A DNA stretch of 64,000 nt from Sphingopyxis sp. LK2115 (GCF_014595975.1 NZ_JABWGQ010000012.1:1-64000), one strand, 5' to 3'. Shown: positions 25,295 to 34,912, counted from the stretch's first letter. A program made the numbers and translations. Notes: a model not told the origin generated them from the letters alone.

Positions 25295-26380
25295 CTATCC
25301 CAATCCGCGCGCGATCAGCGGCCCGATACGGTTCGCGGCCCACAGCGGCAGCCGTTTCCACAGGTCGACCTGCATCCGGTATCTGGCGCTGTTCGGGTTG
25401 GTATCGCGCGGCGCCTCGCCCGGCGCGAGCCAGCGCGCATAGACGAGCGACTGCGGTTCGAATCCCCAGTTCTTCTTGTAGGCGAACGGTCCCGTCCCCA
25501 GCTTCGACCGCCCAAAGTCGAAGCGCGTGCAGCCGCGCGCCCGCGCATGGCGCATCAGCGCGAAATACATAAGTTCGTTCGCGCGCAGCCGCCGCGCCTC
25601 GGCCAGTCCGCCGCCCCAATAAGGCATCACCGTGCCGCGCCAATAAAGGCTGAGCACGCTTGCCACCGGCCGAACGCCGTCGCGCACGGTCAAAATATCG
25701 GCATGCTCGCCAAAGGCATCGAGCACCGCGTCGAACAGGCTTTTGGGAAAGACCGGCGTGCCGAGGTTGCGCACGCTCGTCGCATAGATGCGGTAATGGT
25801 CGCGCCGTTCGGCGGCGTCGCGCCCCGTCGTCGCCGTCAGTTCGCTGCCCAGCGCCTTGCGCACCTCGGCGCGCTGTTTGCGGGGGATGGCAAGCAGTTC
25901 GGCCTCGTCATCGCCCGCCAGGTCACGTGCAAAGCCCGCATAGACGCCTGCCTCGCGCGCCCAGCCCTCGCCTTTGGGCAGTGATCCGCCGCGCAGTTCG
26001 ACCGACGGCACGCCAAGCGCCCGCGCCATGTTCGCCGCGCCTTCTGCCAATGTCGCGGCTATCGCGGGATTGTCGGCCAAAATGCCGCCGCCGACGGCAA
26101 AGCCGCTGCCGACCAGCGCCTGCCCGAACAGCGGCGAGCGGATGTGATGGAGCGGCAGCAGGCCGGTGAGCGCGCCCGCCGCATCGCGCGCGGTGACAAG
26201 GTGGCAGCGGTGCCCGGTCGCCCGCGTGATCGCCTCGCACCAGGCGCGGCTGTGAAAGGGCGTCGCATCATCGTGCGCCGCGACATAGGCGTCCCATTCG
26301 GCCGCGTCGGAAAGCGGCGCGCCCGCAAATGGCTTCAGCATCGTCGGATCGGCAGGCGCGTTCACGCCGCGGCTTGCCAT
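25295..26380 (-). CDS. FemAB-like protein of the XrtA/PEP-CTERM system
   Basis: About 361 residues of the FemAB-related GNAT fold specific to exosortase loci (TIGR03019 as I recall it). Diagnostic segments are AEWDAYVAAHDDATPFHSRAW, IPRKQRAEVRKALGSEL, TPVFPKSLFDAVLDAFGE, MPYWGGGLAEAR and FDFGRSKLGTGPFAYKKNWG. FemAB proteins transfer amino acids from charged tRNA; an analogous transfer to polysaccharide or peptide is inferred. The start is not certain: ATG 26380 overlaps the deacetylase by 19 bp, and GTG 26365 would give a 4-bp GTGA overlap. Confidence 0.9.
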   Translation of the reverse strand: MASRGVNAPADPTMLKPFAGAPLSDAAEWDAYVAAHDDATPFHSRAWCEAITRATGHRCHLVTARDAAGALTGLLPLHHIRSPLFGQALVGSGFAVGGGILADNPAIAATLAEGAANMARALGVPSVELRGGSLPKGEGWAREAGVYAGFARDLAGDDEAELLAIPRKQRAEVRKALGSELTATTGRDAAERRDHYRIYATSVRNLGTPVFPKSLFDAVLDAFGEHADILTVRDGVRPVASVLSLYWRGTVMPYWGGGLAEARRLRANELMYFALMRHARARGCTRFDFGRSKLGTGPFAYKKNWGFEPQSLVYARWLAPGEAPRDTNPNSARYRMQVDLWKRLPLWAANRIGPLIARGLG

Positions 26381-27222
26381 GGCTCGGCGCGCGCGCGCTG
26401 CGCGGGCAGCACGGCGTCGGCGCGCGTCCAGTCGAAATCGGCGAGCAGCTTCTTCAGCTTTCCCGCCATCGCCGACAAGCCGCTGTAATGGCGCAACTTC
26501 GACCGGATGGGCGCATCGGCGACACGCGGCTGGCCGGGGTCGATCTCCCACGGGTGGAAATAGAGGATCGCCGGATGCCCCTCGGCATTCATGCGTGCGA
26601 TCGCCCAGCGCGTGAAGCCATAGGGCAGAAGGCGCATGAAACCGCCGCCGCCCGCCGCCAGCGTGCGCCCGGCGAAGCGCGCGGTCGTCACCGGCCATTC
26701 GACAAGCTCGCTGCCCGCCACCGGCCGCCACGCATGGCGCGGGCTTTGCGGCCAGCCATAATGATCGTGAACCACCGGCGCGACGCTCGACGAATAGGCA
26801 TAGCCCTGTTCGGCGAGCACCCGGTGCGCCCACGGTGTGCGTGCATCGACCGAAAAGCTCGGCGCGCGATAGCCGCGGATCGGGGCACCGCCGACATCTT
26901 CGAGGATCGCGCGCGTTTTCAGAAGGTCGGCGGCAAATTCGTCGGCGGTCATGTTGAACACGCGCTTGTGGTCATAGCCGTGGCTGGCAATTTCGTGCCC
27001 CGCCGCGACGATCCGCCGGATCAGCGCGGGATAGCGTTCGGCGACCCAGCCGAGGGTGAAGAAGGTGCCTTTCGCGCCGGCCCCCGCGAAAATCTCCAGC
27101 ACCGCGTCGCAATTCGCCTCGACCCGGCATTCAAGCGTCGGCCAGTCGGCGCGGTCGATCGTGCGCTCAAAGGCGCCGACCTGGAACCAGTCCTCGACAT
27201 CGACCGACAGGCCGTTTTGCAT
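26362..27222 (-). CDS. XrtA-associated polysaccharide deacetylase
   Basis: A 286-residue NodB-type deacetylase with a DUF3473-like C-terminal part. Metal-binding residues are D8 or D11 in SVDVEDW and H81 and H85 in ASHGYDH; GYRAPSFSVD and FHPWEIDPGQPR are further signatures. It should remove N- or O-acetyl groups from the exopolysaccharide or a lipid-linked intermediate. No signal peptide is seen, as is usual for this subgroup (TIGR03006 as I recall it). It sits between the ATPase (45 bp gap) and the FemAB-like gene. Confidence 0.94.
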   Translation of the reverse strand: MQNGLSVDVEDWFQVGAFERTIDRADWPTLECRVEANCDAVLEIFAGAGAKGTFFTLGWVAERYPALIRRIVAAGHEIASHGYDHKRVFNMTADEFAADLLKTRAILEDVGGAPIRGYRAPSFSVDARTPWAHRVLAEQGYAYSSSVAPVVHDHYGWPQSPRHAWRPVAGSELVEWPVTTARFAGRTLAAGGGGFMRLLPYGFTRWAIARMNAEGHPAILYFHPWEIDPGQPRVADAPIRSKLRHYSGLSAMAGKLKKLLADFDWTRADAVLPAQRARAEPWQAAA

Positions 27223-27267
27223 TTTTCCTCACCTTCGCGGACCCGTTAGCCGGTTCTGGCCGGGGTG

Positions 27268-28515
27268 TCAGGCGGCCCAAGTCTGCGACTTCGCCGGATT
27301 GGGTGCGTTTTCGGGATCGCGTTCGACCCATTCGATGAGCAGGTCAAGCACGCGGCGCAGCGCCGCATCCTGTTCGACGAGTTGCGCCTCGAGCGAGGCG
27401 ATCTGCTTTTCCAGCGCCGCGAGATGGCCGGGATCGATTGCCGGAGCCGCGGGTGCGCTCGCCGCTTCGTCGGCCTCGCTCGCCGCCTGCGGCGCCAGCG
27501 CCACGACGCGCGCCGGTTCGGCGGGCGCGGCGAACGGCGCGGGCGTCGCCGCAGCGGGTTCGTCCGAACGGCGCGGCCATTCGGGAGCGGCTTCATTGGC
27601 CGCGCGCGGGGCGAAAGGCGCTGGCGTCGGGGCCGCAGCAGTGGCGGCCGCCGCGACGACCTCATCGACCGGCAGCGGCGCGAGCGTCGCAGCGTCGATG
27701 CCGCGATCGGCTTCGATTTCTGCCACGACCGATCGGACATTCTGCGCTGTAATGCGGTTCATCTGCTCGACCGCGCCGTAGAGCAGCAGGCGGCTGACCA
27801 GCACATTGAGCTTGCGCGGCACGCCCTCGCTGTAATCGAAGATTGCCTCGAAAGCGTCGGGGCTGAAGCTGGGATTGCCTGTCCAGCCGACCTTGCCGAG
27901 GCGGTGGAGGATATAGGGTTCGACCTCCTCGGGTTCCATCGGGTCGAGGTGGTGCGTCGCGATCACCCGCTGGCGCAGCTGTTCGAGCGTCGGCGAATGG
28001 AACAATGTCTGGCGGAACTCGGGCTGGCCGAGCAGGAAGATTTGCAGGAGCGAATGGCCGCCGAGCTGGAAGTTCGACAGCATCCTGAGTTCTTCGAGCG
28101 CCGAGATGGCGAGATTCTGCCCCTCGTCGACGATCAAAAGGGTGCGGCGGCCCGCGCGTGCCTGTTCGCGCAGATATTGCTCCATCGACCGCAACAGCTC
28201 GGCCTTGCTCTCGCCTTCCCACTCGATGCCGAACTGTTCGGCGACAAGGCGGAGCAGGTCGTCGCCCTCAACCTGCGTCGACACCAGCTTGACCGCGGTC
28301 AGCCGATTGGGGTCGATCGTGTTCATCAGATGGCCGACGAGCGTCGTCTTGCCCGCGCCCACGTCGCCGGTGATGACGATGAAACCTTCGCCCTGCGCAA
28401 GGCCATAGCCGAGGTAGGACATCGCCTTGCGGTGCGTCCCGCTTTCAAAGTAGAAATGCGGATCGGGCGTCAGCTGGAACGGCCGGCCGGTGAAACCATA
28501 GTATTGATCGTACAT
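27268..28515 (-). CDS. XrtA-associated secretion ATPase (ExeA-like)
   Basis: A 415-residue AAA+ ATPase with Walker A GDVGAGKTT at 50-58, Walker B LLIVDEGQN (about 126-134) and the N-terminal MYDQYYGFTGRPFQLTPDP shared by ExeA/GspA-like proteins. It matches the PEP-CTERM-locus putative secretion ATPase (TIGR03015 as I recall it). The C-terminal third is Ala/Pro-rich and then a predicted coiled coil (LAALEKQIASLEAQLVEQD). It is thought to energise export or assembly of the polysaccharide machinery at the inner membrane. Confidence 0.94.
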   Translation of the reverse strand: MYDQYYGFTGRPFQLTPDPHFYFESGTHRKAMSYLGYGLAQGEGFIVITGDVGAGKTTLVGHLMNTIDPNRLTAVKLVSTQVEGDDLLRLVAEQFGIEWEGESKAELLRSMEQYLREQARAGRRTLLIVDEGQNLAISALEELRMLSNFQLGGHSLLQIFLLGQPEFRQTLFHSPTLEQLRQRVIATHHLDPMEPEEVEPYILHRLGKVGWTGNPSFSPDAFEAIFDYSEGVPRKLNVLVSRLLLYGAVEQMNRITAQNVRSVVAEIEADRGIDAATLAPLPVDEVVAAAATAAAPTPAPFAPRAANEAAPEWPRRSDEPAAATPAPFAAPAEPARVVALAPQAASEADEAASAPAAPAIDPGHLAALEKQIASLEAQLVEQDAALRRVLDLLIEWVERDPENAPNPAKSQTWAA

Positions 28516-28552
28516 CGCTTGTAATCCTGTTGCCCAAGCGGGATCAAACCCG

Positions 28553-30259
28553 TCAGAAGTTGTAACGCAGTCCCACCAAAGCTGAACCTATGAGCTGGCT
28601 GTTGAAGCCGTCCTGGTCGAAGGCGTTGAGGCTGGCCGCCGCGGTCCCGGTCAGACCGCGCCAGAAGCGCCGCGAATAGGCGGCCGACAGCCCCGCCGAC
28701 TGGACGTCGCTCGCGCCCGGCGCGCCATTGTCGAAATAATTGACATAACCCGACAGGCTAAGATCCGAATCGGCGTCGAGCTGGCGCCCCGCCGACACGA
28801 ACAGATACCAGCTTTCGTCGGTGATCCCGTCGAGGCTGGCGATCGGCGACAGCTGCGGCGCGAGCAGCCTGCGCCGGTCGTAACCGAGTCCGACGCCATA
28901 GGCCCAGCGGCCAAAGCGCGACGACATCGTCGCCTGCACCCCGCGGCTGCGATATTGCGCCGCGGTGGCGTTGCCGAGCTGGTTGTTCAAACAGCCGCCG
29001 CCCTCTCCGCCGAACACGCAGGGATTGATGTCGCCGTCGATCGGATTGCGCGTCGGGTCGAACTGCGTCGGCAGCGCCGCCAGTCCGCCCGACAGCCCGC
29101 GGCCGAGGCTCGACAGCCCGTCATAAACGCCGACCTGCACCGTCGTCGCATGATCGGCGCGATAGGCAAAGCTGCCCGTATAGATGGTGTCGCCATAGCG
29201 CCGACCGACGCGCGCGGTGAGCGAGGTGCGGCGGCTCGGCCGCCACATCACCCCGGCATCCCAGATCAGCCCGTCGGTGTCGAACGACAGGCGGCGCGGC
29301 GACGATGGGTCGGTGACGAAACGGCCGTTCGCATCGCGCAGCGGAACGCCATTCGCGTCGAGCAAGGGGTCACGCTGGCCAATCTCGATATCCTCGTAGC
29401 CAACACCGCCGAGCAAGGCGACGGTCGGGCCAACCGGCACGGTGACATCAGCGCGCGCATATTTGCCCTCGAACCTCTGGTCGAGCTGGCTCGCATCCTC
29501 GCGCTCATAACCGCCCGACAGTTGCCAGCCAAAGGGCAGGTCGCCCGGCCGCGCGCCGACGCTGGCCCAGGCGACATGGTTGGTCGAACTGTCGAAAATA
29601 TCCTGCGGCTGGCTGCCCGGCGACAGCACGGCGGGGGTATCGACATCGACCTTGGTATAGCCAAAGCGATAACCCGCGCCGAAGTCGAGTCCGGCGATCC
29701 GCCGCGCGAAAGTCGGGCCGGCATAGATCGAATACAGGTCGGCGACATTGCTGGCATCGCCGATGAACAGGCCGCTGTCGGCGCCCTGCCCGTCGGCGCG
29801 CGTGCGCGTCGCGAGCGCCCCGGCCTCGAAGTTCAGCCCGCGCGCCGCCTCGATCCGCCCGCGCGCAAGCCCGCTGATCGTGCCCGAATCGCCAAGGTCG
29901 CCGTTCCAGCCAAAACGGTGTTCGTAGCGCAGCGTAGCGGCGACTTCGGCACGGCGCGTGACGATCGCGGCATCAATGCCCGCCGCGACGGTCGTATAGG
30001 TGAGCACGTCCCCGCCATTTTTGAGGTCGGCGGTAAGCACCTGCCCGATTTCGAGATAGGGGCTGACATCGACCTGCCGCTGGCCGCGCTGGCCTTCGCC
30101 GCGCGCGCCCGACCGGCCGGGTTCGGGCTGGGCCGCACTCGCCGACGCATCGCTGACACCGGGATCGCCCGAAAATTGCGCGTGCGCGCCGGTCGCCGTG
30201 CCCGCGAGCAACAGCGCGGCCAGCGCCCCGGCGCCATGCAGGACAAGACGCGGGTTCAT
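28553..30259 (-). CDS. XrtA-associated outer-membrane beta-barrel protein
   Basis: A 568-residue exported protein with a signal peptide (about 1-24, ending AHA) and repeated amphipathic beta strands, ending in VGLRYNF with a terminal aromatic residue. It fits the TIGR03016-type PEP-CTERM-system outer-membrane protein and probably forms the export channel or part of it. The ATG at 30259 overlaps the kinase stop by 4 bp. A longer frame upstream lacks a signal peptide, so it was rejected. Confidence 0.88.
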   Translation of the reverse strand: MNPRLVLHGAGALAALLLAGTATGAHAQFSGDPGVSDASASAAQPEPGRSGARGEGQRGQRQVDVSPYLEIGQVLTADLKNGGDVLTYTTVAAGIDAAIVTRRAEVAATLRYEHRFGWNGDLGDSGTISGLARGRIEAARGLNFEAGALATRTRADGQGADSGLFIGDASNVADLYSIYAGPTFARRIAGLDFGAGYRFGYTKVDVDTPAVLSPGSQPQDIFDSSTNHVAWASVGARPGDLPFGWQLSGGYEREDASQLDQRFEGKYARADVTVPVGPTVALLGGVGYEDIEIGQRDPLLDANGVPLRDANGRFVTDPSSPRRLSFDTDGLIWDAGVMWRPSRRTSLTARVGRRYGDTIYTGSFAYRADHATTVQVGVYDGLSSLGRGLSGGLAALPTQFDPTRNPIDGDINPCVFGGEGGGCLNNQLGNATAAQYRSRGVQATMSSRFGRWAYGVGLGYDRRRLLAPQLSPIASLDGITDESWYLFVSAGRQLDADSDLSLSGYVNYFDNGAPGASDVQSAGLSAAYSRRFWRGLTGTAAASLNAFDQDGFNSQLIGSALVGLRYNF

Positions 30260-31263
30260 CCGGTGCCCCCCTGACCGTAATAGGTGCCGAAGCGGCGCCC
30301 GCCCGGCGAGAATTTGACCCCGTTGAGCAGCAGCTGGATCTGCGGGCACGCGCCCATCAGCCCGATCGCGTCGCGCAGCGCGCTTTCGAGCGTCCTGTCG
30401 GCGCGCACGACCATGATCGTCTGACCGACATGCCCGGCAAGCACCGCGGCGGGCGACGCCGCCAGCACCGGCGGCGAATCGAGGATCAGGATGCGTCCCG
30501 GCGCCCCCGCTTCGAGCTGCGCGAGCAGCGCCTCGGTCCTTGCCGAAGCCAGCAATTCGGTGTCGTGCATGTGATGCGCGCCCGCGGGCATGACCTTCAG
30601 CCCCGGAATGTCGGTCTGGATCAGGCAGTCGCCGACCGCCAGATGCGGATCGGCAAGCGCGTCCATCAGCCCCGGACCATTTTCCAGTCCCAATGTTTCA
30701 AGCACGCTCGGCTTGGCAATGTCCGCGTCGATGAGCAGCACGTCATGGTCGGCCTCGACCGCCAGGCTGAGCGCCAGATTGACCGCAGAGAAGGTCTTGC
30801 CTTCGCCGGGGTTCGCCGACGCGATCAGCACGCGGTGCCCGCGCGGCAGAATCGGGCGACTGCCCGTGCCACCGATGCCCCGGATCAGCTCGCGCTTTAC
30901 GATGCGATATTCTTCGGAAATGCCCGTGACCGGCGTGCCCGGCACGATCATGCCCCGTGCCGCGAGCCGGTCCCGGTCGATCGTCCCCTGCCGCGTCGGC
31001 ACGACCGCGGGCGCCGCCCTGGCGACCTCCTTGCGCGGCGAAGGCCGCGGCGACGGTGCGGTTTCGACGACGGGTTCGGCGGCCTCGGCGACCGGTGCCT
31101 CGGCGACGGGGTCCGCCTTGACCCTCTTCGCCTTCTTTTCCGGCTCCGGCGGCAGGCTCGACAGGTCGATCGTCGGCGCATTGCCGACGGCGTCGAGTCC
31201 GAACATGTCCGCGGCGCGTTCGAGCAGCGAGGGTGGACGCTTGACTTTGCGTTGGTCGTTCAT
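30256..31263 (-). CDS. XrtA-associated tyrosine autokinase (BY-kinase)
   Basis: A 335-residue bacterial tyrosine kinase with Walker A ANPGEGKTF near 150-158, Walker A' LLIDADI (177-183) and Walker B ILILDSPPVL. Together with the chain-length protein it controls polymer length through cyclic autophosphorylation. The usual C-terminal Tyr cluster is reduced to FGTYYGQGG. A Pro/Ala/Glu-rich segment (40-90) precedes the catalytic core. The ATG at 31263 has a run of six G about 8 bases upstream; the GTG at 31281 overlapping the upstream stop is less likely. Confidence 0.93.
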   Translation of the reverse strand: MNDQRKVKRPPSLLERAADMFGLDAVGNAPTIDLSSLPPEPEKKAKRVKADPVAEAPVAEAAEPVVETAPSPRPSPRKEVARAAPAVVPTRQGTIDRDRLAARGMIVPGTPVTGISEEYRIVKRELIRGIGGTGSRPILPRGHRVLIASANPGEGKTFSAVNLALSLAVEADHDVLLIDADIAKPSVLETLGLENGPGLMDALADPHLAVGDCLIQTDIPGLKVMPAGAHHMHDTELLASARTEALLAQLEAGAPGRILILDSPPVLAASPAAVLAGHVGQTIMVVRADRTLESALRDAIGLMGACPQIQLLLNGVKFSPGGRRFGTYYGQGGTG

Positions 31264-31277
31264 GTCATCGCCCCCCG

Positions 31278-32807
31278 TCACGCAACCATGCCGCGCTGGA
31301 TGAACTCGGCGACGAGCAGCAGCGCATAAAGCCCGACGAGCGCGGCGCCTCCCCCCGCGAGCCAGACAAGCTTCTTGCGGCGATCGACCTGGCGCTCGGG
31401 CGTCAGGACTTCGGTGATCGACCCGATCACCGGCAGACCGCTCGCGCGTTCGAGCCGCGCCGCGGTTGCATAGCTGGTGCGCACCTGCGACAGGCCGAAC
31501 GCGACCCCGATGCCGCCGCCGATGCCCGCGAGCAGCACCAGCGTCAGGAACAAGGGCCGGTTGGGCGCCGCCGGACTCGTCGGTTTTGACGGCGGGTCGA
31601 GCAGTTCGATGCGGATCGCGTCGGTTTCGGTCTGCACCTCCCCGCGCAGCCGCACCTGTTCGCGCTGCGCGAGCAGCTTGTCATATTGCGCCTTGAGCGC
31701 GGTATATTCGCCGTTGATCCGGTCATATTCGGCGGCGATGCCAGGATTCTGGATCTGCTGCGCGGTGATCCGCGCGATGTCACTCGTAAGCTGGCTCTTG
31801 CGCGCGGAAAGGGCGCTGACCGTCGCCTGTCGCTCGGCGCGCATGGCCGCGAGTGAGGCATAGGCCGGGTTCTGCACCCCGCCGCTGCCGCCCGTTCCCT
31901 CGCGGTCGGCTTGTGCTTTCAGCGATGCAATCTGACTTTTGAGTGCAATGACGTCGGGATGCGCATCGGTCAGCCCGCGCGAACGCATCGCCGACAGCTC
32001 GTTCTGCGCGCCTGCCAGCTGCTGCCGCGCGACGCCGCCGCCGACCCCGCCGACGCCCGGAATGGTCGCCGGGGTCGAGGCGAGCTGGCCGTTTGCGGCC
32101 GCCAGCTGCGCCTGTGCGGCGACCAGCTGCGAATCGATCTGGCCGAGTTCGGCGCGCGCCGCCTCGACGCGCTGCGCGGGCGATCCGGCGCCGCCGGGGA
32201 CCAGCCCGATATTCTGCGCCTCGAATGCCGCACGGCGCGCTTCGACCTCGCGCAGCGCCTTTTCGCGGTCGGCAATCTGCGCGTCGAGAAACTTCAGCCC
32301 TTCGCGCGCGTTCATCCGTCCGCCGCGCAGCTGATCGTCGCGGAACACGGTTATCAGGCTGTCGAGCACGCCCGATGCCAGCTTGGCATTGTCGGCGTCG
32401 GACAGGCTGCCGACGGCGATGCTCGACGTGATTTCAAAGATATTGTCCTGCTGCGGCACGACCTTGATATTTTTTTGCAGCATCGCGACCGCATTCGCCC
32501 TGTCGCGCTCGCTGGCCCCCGCGGGCAGCAGCCCTGTCGTCGCCGCGACCTTTTCCATGTTGCGCGCGCTGGTCAGCGTTTCGCGGATCTGATCGATCTG
32601 GGCGCGACCCCCGCCGACCTGCGCTTCGTCGGGCAGGATTTCGTTGACGTCGACGAGCAGGCGCGCGCGGCTGTCATAGCGGTTGGGGATAGACGCGATC
32701 GCCAGCCAGCCAAGGATGCAGATGCCCCATGCGACCGCCAGCACGAGCCACCGGCGCGTCCAGACGCTGTGCAGCGCCACCCGGATTTCGTCGTAAAGGC
32801 TGTTCAT
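31278..32807 (-). CDS. XrtA-associated chain-length determinant (Wzz-like)
   Basis: A 509-residue inner-membrane co-polymerase. One membrane helix at about 20-41 (WLVLAVAWGICILGWLAIA), a long periplasmic coiled-coil region, a Wzz-like segment PPSKPTSPAAPNRP ahead of the second membrane helix, then a third helix near the C-terminus. It governs exopolysaccharide chain length and docks the kinase. It follows the export lipoprotein gene by 49 bp. The ATG ending at 32807 is set where the family start (MNSLYDEI) begins. Confidence 0.94.
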   Translation of the reverse strand: MNSLYDEIRVALHSVWTRRWLVLAVAWGICILGWLAIASIPNRYDSRARLLVDVNEILPDEAQVGGGRAQIDQIRETLTSARNMEKVAATTGLLPAGASERDRANAVAMLQKNIKVVPQQDNIFEITSSIAVGSLSDADNAKLASGVLDSLITVFRDDQLRGGRMNAREGLKFLDAQIADREKALREVEARRAAFEAQNIGLVPGGAGSPAQRVEAARAELGQIDSQLVAAQAQLAAANGQLASTPATIPGVGGVGGGVARQQLAGAQNELSAMRSRGLTDAHPDVIALKSQIASLKAQADREGTGGSGGVQNPAYASLAAMRAERQATVSALSARKSQLTSDIARITAQQIQNPGIAAEYDRINGEYTALKAQYDKLLAQREQVRLRGEVQTETDAIRIELLDPPSKPTSPAAPNRPLFLTLVLLAGIGGGIGVAFGLSQVRTSYATAARLERASGLPVIGSITEVLTPERQVDRRKKLVWLAGGGAALVGLYALLLVAEFIQRGMVA

Positions 32808-32856
32808 CGCGGTGCTTCGATCCCTGGGATGGTGTTTGGTGCGTCGCGCCTCGGCG

Positions 32857-33513
32857 TCAGAACATGCTTTCGGGAATGATGATGACGTCGCCCGGCTGCA
32901 ATCGCACATTCGCCTTGATGTCGCCGCGCTTGATGAGGTCGTTCAGGCGCAAGGCAAACTCCTGCTGCTTGCCCGTCCCCTTGTCGAAGCGGACGAGTCG
33001 CGCCTTGTTGCCGGCTGCATATTCGCCCAACCCACCGACGGCAATCATCGCGTCGAGCACCGTCATGTTCGCGCGAAAAGGGATCGAGGCGGGCTTTTCG
33101 GTCGCGCCGACGATCCGCACCTGCTGCGAAAAGGTGCTGTTGAAGCTGGTGACGATGACGCTGACGATCGGGTCGGTGATATATTGGCTGAGCTGGAGCT
33201 TGATGTCCTGTTGCAGCATGGTCGGCGTCTTGCCGACGGCGGGCATGTCGGTAATCAGCGGGGTGGTGATGCGTCCGTCGGGCCGCACCTGGACCTTGCC
33301 CCCCAGTTCGGGGTTGCGCCACACGAAGATCTGCAATTCGTCAAGCGGACCGATGATATATTCCTCGCCCGGCCCTTCCTGGTTCGCGACGAAGTTCGCG
33401 CTGGGAAGCTGCGGCGCGCTGCCGCCGGCGCCCATGCACGCGGTCAGCATCATCGCGGCGATGCCGGACGCGAGCGCGGCGCGTGGGAGGCGGAGCAAGG
33501 GGAAGGAAGCCAT
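32857..33513 (-). CDS. XrtA-associated polysaccharide export lipoprotein (Wza-like)
   Basis: A 218-residue outer-membrane lipoprotein with lipobox LTAC at 23-26 and the polysaccharide-export domain (EYIIGPLDELQIFVWRNPEL, then RITTPLI and a SLBB-like segment ending VIIIPESMF). It forms the exit channel of the polymer. The start is among three closely spaced in-frame codons (TTG 33522, ATG 33519, ATG 33513); ATG 33513 has the best-spaced AAAGG site. First gene of the exosortase operon. Confidence 0.93.
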   Translation of the reverse strand: MASFPLLRLPRAALASGIAAMMLTACMGAGGSAPQLPSANFVANQEGPGEEYIIGPLDELQIFVWRNPELGGKVQVRPDGRITTPLITDMPAVGKTPTMLQQDIKLQLSQYITDPIVSVIVTSFNSTFSQQVRIVGATEKPASIPFRANMTVLDAMIAVGGLGEYAAGNKARLVRFDKGTGKQQEFALRLNDLIKRGDIKANVRLQPGDVIIIPESMF

Positions 33514-33626
33514 AATCATCAACCTTTCACGCCGTCAGGATCGAGCGACGGTCCAAAACCGGCGGCGACAGCCATTGAGTCAGCCTCCGCCATTGCGCGA
33601 AAAGGGTGAACATAATGTTAGTATTG

Positions 33627-33654
33627 GCATAGGTTTGGCTCACACGCTTGCAAA
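33627..33654 (-). promoter_or_regulatory. Possible promoter of the XrtA export operon
   Basis: On the minus strand TTGCAA (33654-33649) and TATGCC (33632-33627) are 16 bases apart, about 115 bp before the export gene start. The match is partial. The 168-bp gap between decarboxylase and export genes is the only sizeable break in this run, which supports a promoter here. Confidence 0.3.
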
Positions 33655-33657
33655 TAT

Positions 33658-33674
33658 GTCCCGATTAGGGACAG
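33658..33674 (-). terminator. Hairpin after the decarboxylase gene
   Basis: TGTCCC-N5-GGGACA lies directly after the decarboxylase stop. On the minus strand the hairpin is followed by TATTT. It may be a weak terminator or an operator in front of the export operon. Confidence 0.35.
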
Positions 33675-33682
33675 TTTCGCAG

Positions 33683-34912
33683 CTATACGAGCATCTCGCG
33701 CGCCGGTCCCTGGCCCAGAAACGCCGCCGGGCTGGCGGTTGCGCCATAGGCCCCCGCCTGAAAGATCGCGATGAGGTCGCCGACCCCGGCGCGCGGCAGC
33801 GCGACCTGGTCGCCCAGCCGGTCGAGCGGGGTGCACAGACAGCCGACGACCGAGACGGTCTCGACGGCTTCGCGGCCGAACGAACCGGCCACCGCGATCG
33901 GATAGTTGCGGCGGATGACGGTGCCGAAATTGCCGCTTGCTGCGAGCTGGTGATGCAACCCGCCGTCGGTGACGAGAAAGGTTTCGCCATGGCTGACCTT
34001 CCGGTCGACGACGCGCGTCAGATAGACGCCCGCTTCGGCGACCAGCCAGCGGCCAAGCTCCATCGCGAAGCGGCTTTCCGCCAGCCCGGCGCCGCGCGCG
34101 GCGAGCGTCGCGCCGAGCGCCTCTCCCACCGCCGCCACATCGACTGGCGTATCGCCGGGGAAATAGGGCACGCCCATCCCGCCGCCCAGGTTGACGAGCG
34201 GCGGCGCGGCGCCGATCGCGTCGGCAAGCCGCGCCGCAAGCGCCACCGTCTGCGCCTGTGTTTCGGCGATGGCGGCGGCGTCAAGCGCCTGCGATCCCGC
34301 GAAAATATGAAAGCCCTGCCAGTCGGCGCCCGCGTCGATCAGGCGACGGACAAGCGCCGGAACCGCGGCTGCGTCGACCCCAAAGGGCTTGGCGCCGCCG
34401 CCCATCTTCATCCCCGATCCCTTGAGGTCGAAGTCGGGATTGACGCGCACCGCCAGCCGCGGCGCCGCGCCGAGGCGGTCGGCGATCGCCAGCGCGCGTT
34501 CCGCCTCGCCCGCCGATTCGAGATTGACCGTCGCGCCCGCGGCAATCGCCGCTTCCAGTTCGCGGTCACGCTTGCCCGGCCCGGCAAAGCTGATGTGCAC
34601 CGCCGCCATCCCGCTCGCCAGCGCGGCCCTGAGCTCGCCGCCCGACGCCACGTCGAACCCGTCGACCAGCCCGGCCATGAAGGCGAGCAGCGGCGGATAG
34701 GGATTGGCCTTCATCGCATAATGAAGCTGCACCTCCGCAGGCATCGCCGCGCGCCATTCGGCGACGCGCGCGCAGAGCATCGCACTGTCATAGACGAACA
34801 GCGGCGTGTCGCCCGCCGCATCGGCGAGCGATTCGGCGCGGTCGCCGCCGATCAGCAACATCCCGTCGGGATCGGCCCGGAAACCGGGCGGGATCGGCCC
34901 GTGCGGCTTCAT
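33683..34912 (-). CDS. XrtA-associated PLP-dependent decarboxylase
   Basis: A 409-residue fold-type III decarboxylase of the LysA/ornithine-decarboxylase class. The PLP lysine is K68 in LHYAMKANPYP; GFDVASGGEL, a phosphate-binding NLGGGMGVPYF and CLCTPLDRLG are conserved. It belongs to the exosortase-associated group (TIGR03099 as I recall it), whose substrate is unknown; decarboxylation of an amino acid or an amino-acyl intermediate is inferred. The ATG overlaps the ligase stop by 4 bp, so the two are translated together. Confidence 0.92.
   Translation of the reverse strand: MKPHGPIPPGFRADPDGMLLIGGDRAESLADAAGDTPLFVYDSAMLCARVAEWRAAMPAEVQLHYAMKANPYPPLLAFMAGLVDGFDVASGGELRAALASGMAAVHISFAGPGKRDRELEAAIAAGATVNLESAGEAERALAIADRLGAAPRLAVRVNPDFDLKGSGMKMGGGAKPFGVDAAAVPALVRRLIDAGADWQGFHIFAGSQALDAAAIAETQAQTVALAARLADAIGAAPPLVNLGGGMGVPYFPGDTPVDVAAVGEALGATLAARGAGLAESRFAMELGRWLVAEAGVYLTRVVDRKVSHGETFLVTDGGLHHQLAASGNFGTVIRRNYPIAVAGSFGREAVETVSVVGCLCTPLDRLGDQVALPRAGVGDLIAIFQAGAYGATASPAAFLGQGPAREMLV

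Noticed and set aside
33523-33682. Sigma-54 promoter before the export gene, as seen in some other exosortase systems
   Set aside because: No GG-N10-GC pair with the right flanks was found on the minus strand; a sigma70-like site fits slightly better.
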